From contig CAJUJU010000046.1 of assembly GCA_910586835.1 (NCBI GenBank), positions 18,183 through 31,494 of the forward strand: a stretch of DNA of 13,312 nucleotides, in the 5' to 3' direction. Numbering within the stretch: position 1 is the first letter of the stretch; the number at the start of each line of letters is the position of its first letter. Shown here one piece after another: positions 12,681-13,312 of the stretch. A program made the translations under genes and the position numbers. Below the pieces are notes generated by a model. That model made no database searches. It had not been told where the DNA came from and was given only the letters and a program-made list of their open reading frames with translations. The DNA comes from an uncultured Acetatifactor sp. GTDB lineage: Bacteria > Bacillota > Clostridia > Lachnospirales > Lachnospiraceae.

Positions 12681-13312
12681 TTAAACTTCTCTGAAATCTC
12701 CGTCGATGACGTCATCCTCGGGAGCGGAGGAAGAAGAGGACGCTTCGCCGCCGCTCATATCGGGGCCTGCGGCTCCCTGTGCCTGCTGCATGTTTTCATA
12801 CATCTTGGTAAACAGAGCCTGGGAGCTGTTGGTCAGTTTCTCCTTTGCGGCCTTCAGCTCATCCAGATCGCTGTCGCTCATCTCCTGATCCTTCGTCCTC
12901 TCAAGGATAGCCTTCACCGCATCCACATCTGCCTGAACCGCGGACTTATCGCTGTCGGCCAGCTTGTCACCGACCTCCTCCATTGCCTTCTCCGTCTGGA
13001 AGACAAAGGAATCTGCTTCATTTCTGGTCTCGATTGCTTCTTTTCTCTTCTTGTCCTGAGCCTCAAACTCAGCTGCTTCCTTCACTGCTCTCTCGATCTC
13101 GTCATCGGACATGTTGGAGCCTGCCGTGATCGTGATGTGCTGTTCTTTACCCGTGCCCAGATCCTTTGCGGACACGTTTACAATGCCGTTTACATCAATG
13201 TCAAAGGCAACCTCGATCTGAGGAACGCCTCTTCTTGCAGGCGGAATGCCGTCCAGGCGGAACTGTCCCAGAGACTTGTTATCCCTTGCAAACTGTCTCT
13301 CACCCTGTACCA
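12681..13312 (-). CDS. dnaK: Chaperone DnaK (Hsp70), C-terminal part, cut by the window edge
   Basis: The 3' end (209 codons plus stop) of dnaK; the reading frame is open to the right edge, so the ATPase domain and start lie outside. Visible are the substrate-binding beta domain, beginning VQGERQFARDNKSLGQF and including GIPPARRGVPQIEVAFDID and GIVNVSAKDLGTGK, then the helical lid (about 13130 down to 12780). The low-complexity acidic tail is rich in Gly and Ser and ends DDVIDGDFREV, close to the conserved DnaK terminus. DnaK is the ATP-driven cytosolic folding chaperone that works with DnaJ, encoded 35 bp downstream, and GrpE (not in view). Confidence 0.98.
   Translation of the reverse strand, partial: VQGERQFARDNKSLGQFRLDGIPPARRGVPQIEVAFDIDVNGIVNVSAKDLGTGKEQHITITAGSNMSDDEIERAVKEAAEFEAQDKKRKEAIETRNEADSFVFQTEKAMEEVGDKLADSDKSAVQADVDAVKAILERTKDQEMSDSDLDELKAAKEKLTNSSQALFTKMYENMQQAQGAAGPDMSGGEASSSSSAPEDDVIDGDFREV

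Overview
The window is ordinary core chromosome of a Gram-positive anaerobe. The best fit is a fairly GC-rich Lachnospiraceae-type Clostridia (phylum Bacillota). I infer this from the gene order IreB - RuvX - DUF1292 - Fur-family - RNase J, the adjacent cysteine desulfurase and rhodanese-less ThiI, the dnaK-dnaJ...prmA-rsmE order, strong AGGAGG-type ribosome binding sites and frequent TTG/GTG starts. No phage, plasmid, integrase, transposase, rRNA or tRNA gene was recognised. I found no convincing undescribed multi-gene system; the unusual material is small and mostly intergenic.

Layout. Every gene except one lies on the minus strand, so they are transcribed from high to low coordinates. From the right edge: the 3' third of dnaK (12681-13312, cut by the window), then dnaJ (11467-12645), which ends in an intrinsic terminator. 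Next come a polytopic O-antigen ligase/polymerase-like membrane protein (9659-11347), prmA (8743-9729) and rsmE (7978-8736), tightly packed. After a 96-bp gap with a possible promoter come a NifS-type cysteine desulfurase (6709-7881) and thiI (5400-6578), separated by 130 bp that hold three consecutive hairpins. The only plus-strand gene (5011-5241) is an HPr-like protein lacking the phospho-accepting histidine, with its own promoter and a strong terminator. Divergent from it is mtaB (3411-4805). A good promoter just past mtaB drives the compact operon ireB - ruvX - DUF1292 - fur-like - rnjA (3326 down to 190). The left 189 bp are non-coding: a two-copy 40-bp repeat built of mini-hairpins, and a 64-nt long hairpin.

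Functional themes. Most genes serve RNA and the ribosome: RNase J (mRNA turnover and processing), RuvX/YqgF (pre-16S rRNA), RsmE (16S m3U1498), PrmA (L11 methylation), MtaB (ms2t6A in tRNA), and ThiI with its sulfur donor (s4U in tRNA, thiamine thiazole). DnaK/DnaJ supply heat-shock protein folding. A Fur-family metal or peroxide regulator and an IreB-type target of Ser/Thr kinase signalling sit in the RNase J operon. The membrane ligase-like protein is the odd member of the chaperone/ribosome-methylase block.

Functions are read from translated motifs and family knowledge. Promoters, hairpins and starts were judged by eye, without folding or database searches.
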